Assembly: GCA_965240325.2 (NCBI GenBank)
Contig: OZ251241.1
Location: 992,001-1,056,000, forward strand
DNA length: 64,000 bases
Direction: 5' to 3'
From: Rebecca billardiae RCC1528
Lineage: Eukaryota > Haptophyta
In this document: positions 59,207 through 64,000 of the stretch, in pieces
Layout of the letters: every line of letters begins with the position of its first letter
How positions within the stretch are numbered: the first letter of the stretch is position 1
The notes under the pieces: model-generated
Told to the model about the DNA's origin: nothing
Database searches by the model: none
What the model saw: the letters and a program-made list of their open reading frames with translations, nothing else
Program-made: the position numbers and the translations under genes

Positions 59207-61793
59207 ATCGCGCATAGTCCGGCGTAGGCAGAGTAGTACATGCAGCAGGTGGATATTCCCTGATGGGTTGTCTCGGGACAGTGGCCGGCCCAACTCACGC
59301 GGAGGCCTCTTTGTGAGTGATATATATACGCGATTGCGTGAGCATCATTGGGGTCGAAGGTAGGTGGGCCCACAGCCATTTAATAATGAAAACAAAATCT
59401 CTCTAGCTTTTTCGGGCCGCTGCCGTGCTCTTTTTCTCGCGCTGAAGTCCCTTTTCCAGGCCGCCAAACTCCCTGTCCGGGAAGCCGGTCGATCGCGAAA
59501 GCGATGACCGGGATCGACCTTGTGCGCGTCGTCAGCACGTTGTCCGCCGCGCTTGCCCGTCTGCCATGCGAGGCACGCTGCGCCGCACGCCCGTGGCGTG
59601 CTGCGTAGCCCTCTGGAACGAGCCATGCGAACGGTTCATCCTTGGGCCATCTTCCCGGTCCGCCATCTCTCGCCGACAGTCGCGCGTTCAAACACGGGAA
59701 CAGCTTTGAGGATTGTAATGCGAGCACAACGCGAGCTTGGGACACCCTTGAACGAACTGGTACACTCCGGAGCGTTACTGGTACAGCATCTACATGGTAT
59801 CCTGGCAAGGCCCAGCTACTTCTGCGGCCCTGCAGAGACCCGCCTCGTCGGTCAGGTCCCCGGAAGTCTGTGCGGTGTGACCGAACGCTATGGCTGTTCA
59901 CATGATCGTGGGCGTCTTGGGGAAGGATCTGATGGTCAAACAGCGGTCAAAGTGGATGCGTGTGCCGTCTGTTACCTCCCCGGCCTCGACTCAACTCTCA
60001 GTGCCGACGCACCTCAGGTGTTTGGAAGCTACGAGCCCCTTGGAGGGCCTCGAGCCACACGATTGCACGAGGTCGGGCTGCGCGTCAAGCCGGGTAGATC
60101 GCAGCTGATGCGCTTGTTGAGCCCTGTCGTGGCTCTACGCGTACCTCAAGAGCCCAGCTACTCCCCCGCGCGGCCGCACAGCAGTCGCCCCGCCTCTGCT
60201 TGGTCATCCGCTGTGCGCCGTGCTCGCTGCGGACAGTACAGTTTATGCGTTCACCAGCGATTTGAGCCCTTCGTGAGCCTGCCCGAGCACGTTGGTGGCG
60301 CCGCCGACGCCGGTGCACGGTCAGCAGGCGTACCAGCTTGCCTGCGAGCCATGTCTCGCCCTGCTGCCACGCAGGAAGCGGTGATGAGTGCACATCGCTA
60401 CGCGCGCGCGTGCACCACGGCGAGCCAGCTCGGCGCTGCGACGAAGCGGCCGTTGCGCACAGTTAGGCAGAGGACGGTCCAGCTGAGGACAGCTCGGACA
60501 CAGCTTGGTCGCAGTGTAGAGCAACGGTTAGGTCGGGGCACGAGAAAAGGCGTTCGATGCATAGCAGTGCCTGCCTTGAACGCCACAGATGAGCTCTCGA
60601 CGAACCTTGTCCGCCGTGTTTACGCTGCGGGCTGCTGGATGTGCCCGGCGCCGCGTGCCCCACTCCTGCTTGCCTTGACCACGGCCGGCGGGCTGGCGCC
60701 GCGACTCGGTTAGGCTCAATCTTTGCCCACGGCTCCTTAAGACTCATCCTTCGAGGGTAGAAGGGTTGGAAAAATTCTTAGGTGTCACATGCACGCCGTA
60801 CGGCTGCTACGAGAGCAGTCTGAAACAGTCTGAAATACTATGGCAGCCATGCTGATCAGCATGGCGGTGTATATGTAACGCACGGGTGTAACGGCCGTTA
60901 TCCCGTATTCTCACAGTGCCCGTATATACGCCGTATATGTGACAATGGGTGTGCATGCTGCTGAAGACCTATGATTAGGGGGTCCATGACAGCAGCCCAC
61001 TGATTTGTGATTTTCGACAACCATGCGATTTAGGTGTCTGACGAGCGAGGCGCTTGCGAAGGCACCCACAAATATGTCCCGGAACCCAGCCCAGCCGTCA
61101 GAAGCACGCAAAACCGACTCCGCGTGCCGTCGCGCGGTCATGCGCGCGCGCCAGCTGCGCCACTGTGTCACATACAGATTCAGCCAAACGTCAACGACTT
61201 GTTATGGCGGCTAAATGACGGTATATCGCCGAACTTACTTATTCATAACCGTTGCAACCCGCCCAAATAAAATTACGGCGGAATTGCTGATTTTTAGAAG
61301 GCACGATGAGTGCGCGTAGAGGGCGAGGAAAAACTACTCCAAGATCGAGCATGTTACCCATTTAATTAGAGACACGTACCCGTATATATGCGCATATCTA
61401 CCCGCTTATTATATAATGCGGGTGTGTTTTAAATATATATTCAGGGTGCTGTCAATATGAGGGTACCTTGTTCACTATTCGTGCTGGGTCATCCGAATAG
61501 GCCGCGCCGCCGCGCGGAGACGGCGGGCTCATGCCACTCGAACCGTGCCGCAGCAGGCCCGGACGGACCTGATGCGGGCGGCGGGCTGCGTGCCGAAGCA
61601 CACTACCAAGCCCACCTCTGAGCATGCCACCATCCCCATAGTCGTGAGAGAGTCCTCCGCCATCGAGGCTTGCGTGCGCAGACTAGCAGTCGCCGCCGCC
61701 GAGCTTGCCGCGGTCCGTTCGGCGACTTCCGTGCCCGTGCTCTGTGTCACCGGCGTCGTCGCCGTTCGTCGTACCCTAGCCCACGCGAGGGCG

Positions 61794-63110
61794 TCACCGG
61801 TCCACCAGTACTGCGGCGGACTGCGCGCGCTTCGCCGCGCGCTCGCCCTCGAGCTCCGCCGCTCTCCTCTCGCGCTCGAACTCGGCGCAGTCGGCAGCCA
61901 TGGCAGCCCGCTCGGCCGCAGCTCGATCTGTGCCCCCGCTCGGTTGCGTTGGCGCGCAAGCTGGCGCGCGCAGCGTCGGCGACGGCGCGCGCGATCGCCT
62001 TGCGCGACGAGTTCAGCTCCACCTGCTGCTCCGTCAGGCGCACCTGCTGCTCCAAGATGATCGCGTGCTCAGCAGGAGTCACGCGCTGCTCGTGCAGCTG
62101 CACCTGCACGCGGCCTGCTGCGGACGCGCGCGGCGCGCTGGCGTCGGGGGGCGAGTAGAGGTCGCGGAAGGGGCAGCTGTCGTCGCCGGCGCCCAGCGAC
62201 GTGTCGTCGACATCCAGCTCCGCCTTCCTCTCCGCCGCCGACGCGCCCTGCTTCCGGCTCAGGATGCGCTCCATGTCCTCGTGCTTGCCCTTCCACCACC
62301 TGTGCACGGTCATCAGCCAGATGCCGATCACCTCGAGCCGCGGCGAGTCGTGGCGCAACGAGATGCCGAGCGCATCCACGCAGACGAGCGTGAGCGCCTT
62401 GGGCTTCTTCGTCCGACCGTCGCGCGCGGTCTGGGCGCACGCAGGGGTGAACACTCTGACCAACGGCTTGTGCTTCTTCGAGTTCTCAAGCATGAGCTCC
62501 ACGAGACCACGAGCGTGCGGAGGAGGTCGAGGAGCATGAAGTCGAGCACCGATGCGTACCGCGGGCGAGTGCCGGCCACGCGCCAGCTGGTCGAGGGCTG
62601 TAGCACGTGGATGGCGCGCGCCGCCACCGCCGTCTCCTCGAGCTGCTGCGCGCTGACGTTGACGTCAGGCCGTAGCTCGGGCCTGCACGGTTGCTCACAG
62701 TCGAGGCCGTCCGCGGAGGAGGCGAGCCCCTCGGCGGTGCCGGCAGGCACCTCGGGCGGGTCGCACACACCCATGGGCACGCGTGCATCATCATCTGCCG
62801 CGCCCTGGACCTCGTCATGCCCGGCACAGCGGTCCGCAAGTTGGTCGGCGGCAGCTGGCCCTTGCGGCAGAGGCGTCGCGGGCACGTCCGAGGGCGAGAT
62901 GGCAGCGACGGGTGGGGAAGGAGACAGTGTCCAGTCGTTGTCGATGCCCATTTCACCATATTGCGCATGTTCGTCTCCGTATTGCTCTCCTGCACGTGCT
63001 CCTAGGACGCGCTCCTTGGTCGCGAGCAGCACACGTCGAGCACGCAGATTCAAATGATGAAGCACGAGCGTCGTTTGGCCAGCGACTCCCAGCGAGAGCC
63101 CGGTCCACAT
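61794..63110 (-). pseudogene. Frame-broken gene of unknown function
   Basis: Begins at an ATG at 63110 and must be read through three frames to a TGA at 61794-61796. Frame one is acidic and ends in VLDFMLLDLLRTLV. An 8-bp tandem duplication (62499-62513) shifts it; counting one copy joins it smoothly to VELMLENSKKHKPLVRVF. The middle part has a compact segment IGIWLMTVHRWWKGKHEDME and an acidic linker. A second shift sits in a run of five G (C on the plus strand) near 61938-61942; one G fewer continues into a long Ala/Glu/Arg coiled coil (CAEFERERRAAELEGERAAKR). The Trp-rich segment might be a small DNA-binding or ligand fold; I do not recognise it. It may be decayed, or intact with sequencing errors. 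Confidence 0.5.
62499..62513 (-). repeat. 8-bp tandem duplication causing a frameshift
   Basis: ccacgaga followed by ccacgag on the plus strand (ctcgtggt ctcgtgg on the coding strand). Removing one 8-bp unit restores the reading frame of the surrounding gene. Confidence 0.75.
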
Positions 63111-63596
63111 GAACCGTGGCTACGTGTCCGTGTCCACCGAGTCGCTCGGCGAGGCGCCTGCGCCGATGTGGGCGCGCCCAATGGCGAGCGGACGGCCGTC
63201 GACGAGGGCCATCAGCCTTGCCGACCCCGTTCAGAGCTCCGCTCCCGCGCCGGGCCGAGCCGAGCGCGGATTTGGAATCTGCCGATCGCGAAAACACGCC
63301 GAACAAGTTCTGAAAAGGAAAAGAAAAGAAATCAAAACTCGATTTAATCAGATGGACCCCCTACTATGATCAGCTCACCAAAGTGCTATATCAAAGTGAC
63401 GTCTGTTGACCCTATATATCACGTTTAAGACGCCCGTTACATGGCCGTTACATTGGCCACAGACCATTTCCAATAAGTAAATAGGACCACCGTTACTCCC
63501 TATATTTACAGCATGTACCACTGGTTTTTTAACCAGGCAGGCCAGGGGCCATCTCCTGGGGCTGGAATCCAGCTCGAGACGAAAGTAAACATCGCG
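63111..63596. other. Intergenic region
   Basis: 486 bp without a supportable gene. A-rich patch at 63310-63350 (aaaggaaaagaaaagaaatc) and repeated cgttac words at 63430-63500. This is probably the promoter side of the relic at 61794-63110. Confidence 0.45.
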
Positions 63597-63974
63597 CTAT
63601 GAGCTCGCGGAGGCCACTTCACCGAAATCCAGGTTGGGGAGGATCTCCGCTGCACTGGTGGGGAGGATGTCATCCTCCCCGCTCGCCACGGCTGGGGAGG
63701 ATGTCCGCCGCGCTGTCCGGTCTTTCGCCGCTGACAAAACTTTCGAAAACGAAAGTCGCGCCATGGCGGACCCGGTGTTCCCGCCCGGCGGCGAAAGGGG
63801 CGCGGGGCCGGTGGCTCGCGATCCGAAGGGCAGTAGCTCGCGACCTCGCTTGGGCGGTGGCAGCGGCGCTGTGGCACGGCGTGTACCATCCGCGCGGCTG
63901 TGCGCGATCGCGCGGTCCCGTTCGTCGCCACGCCGCGCGCGACCGTTCACGCCACAGTCTTTCCGCACTGGCAT
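63597..63974 (-). CDS. Hypothetical small protein (uncertain)
   Basis: 125 codons from an ATG at 63974 to TAG at 63597; an internal ATG at 63764 begins MARLSFSKVLSAAKDR. The C-terminal part contains a loose repeat, DDILPTSAAEILPN, generated by three copies of a ggggaggat word in the DNA. No family is recognised. The first half is Arg/Pro-rich and may not be coding. It lies at the window edge, so upstream exons could be missing. Confidence 0.3.
   Translation of the reverse strand: MPVRKDCGVNGRARRGDERDRAIAHSRADGTRRATAPLPPPKRGRELLPFGSRATGPAPLSPPGGNTGSAMARLSFSKVLSAAKDRTARRTSSPAVASGEDDILPTSAAEILPNLDFGEVASASS
63660..63680. repeat. Near-perfect palindrome in a GGGGAGGAT repeat cluster
   Basis: ggggaggatg-t-catcctcccc is a 10-bp inverted repeat around one base. 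Further direct copies of ggggaggat occur at about 63636 and 63693. Confidence 0.85.
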
Positions 63975-64000
63975 GCACCCGTTGCAAGCGCATGACGGCG

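Larger units (their letters stand above)
57331..61793. other. Long gene-poor, repeat-bearing interval (4.5 kb)
   Basis: No gene could be supported. Base composition is clearly less GC-rich than the gene blocks, with AT islands (57780-57830, 59144-59215, 61360-61450). Short repeats are annotated separately. A 397-codon frame at 59520-60713 lacks an ATG at its start, has no motif and overlaps other open frames, so it was not called. A perfect 12-bp palindrome taacggccgtta lies at about 60890. Confidence 0.55.

Noticed and set aside
59520-60713. 397-codon plus-strand frame in the gene-poor interval
   Set aside because: First codon is GTG, no recognisable motif, composition like non-coding DNA and overlapping frames on both strands. 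I also looked for reverse transcriptase motifs on either strand and found none.
1-64000. CCGTTAC/GTAACGG words recurring in intergenic DNA (about 198, 49148, 56226, 58126, 60890, 63435, 63490)
   Set aside because: The count is near what is expected by chance for a 7-mer on both strands of 64 kb, and positions relative to genes are inconsistent.

Overview
The window reads as nuclear DNA of a GC-rich unicellular alga with a secondary (complex) plastid. A haptophyte, for example a pavlovophyte-like alga, fits best; a pelagophyte or other chromist is possible. The evidence is threefold. Genes are broken by short spliceosomal introns of about 85-280 bp, with donors such as GTGCGC and GTGCGT and acceptors ending CGCGCAG. 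Plastid-pathway enzymes (IspE, a homogentisate-type prenyltransferase) carry signal-peptide-like leaders, and IspE has the GAFAP cleavage motif of complex plastids. The gene set is typical of protists: GS type III, a 7TM-PIP-kinase fusion, a LisH-katanin and a TRP-like channel. There is no operon structure, Shine-Dalgarno pattern or CRISPR array.

Layout. 0-2.7 kb: papain-like protein with SRCR and membrane anchor. 2.7-4.4 kb: gene-free, AT-richer, with a dispersed repeat. 4.4-11.7 kb: two divergent pairs, KATNAL2-like katanin / PAP2 lipid phosphatase and IspE / CaMK-GRAM kinase. 12-14 kb: frame-broken relic with a degenerate DnaQ-like exonuclease region. 14.5-19 kb: tandem pair of armadillo-BTB genes, then a 61-bp duplication and a long (TA)n tract. 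19.3-26.2 kb: a low-complexity ORF of uncertain reality and a 6.1-kb intronless membrane protein. 26.4-36.4 kb: EF-hand protein, prenyltransferase, WD40-TRP channel fusion, MRG15-like chromodomain protein. 36.6-42.3 kb: 7TM-PIP kinase, small adaptor-like protein, secreted or plastid-targeted protein. 42.8-51 kb: GT61 / GH3 divergent pair, nucleotide-sugar transporter, double-SET protein. 51.9-57.3 kb: six-exon glutamine synthetase III and an atypical SDR. 57.3-64 kb: mostly non-coding, repeat-bearing, with a second frame-broken relic.

Functional links are modest. IspE (isoprenoid precursors) and the prenyltransferase (tocopherol or plastoquinone) serve the same plastid pathway. GT61, GH3 and the SLC35A-type transporter are neighbours in glycan synthesis and turnover. 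The 7TM-PIP kinase, TRP-like channel, EF-hand protein, CaMK-GRAM kinase and lipid phosphatase all belong to lipid and calcium signalling, but nothing shows that they work together.

I assigned 23 introns by eye, checking phase and continuity of conserved domains. They are predictions without transcript support.
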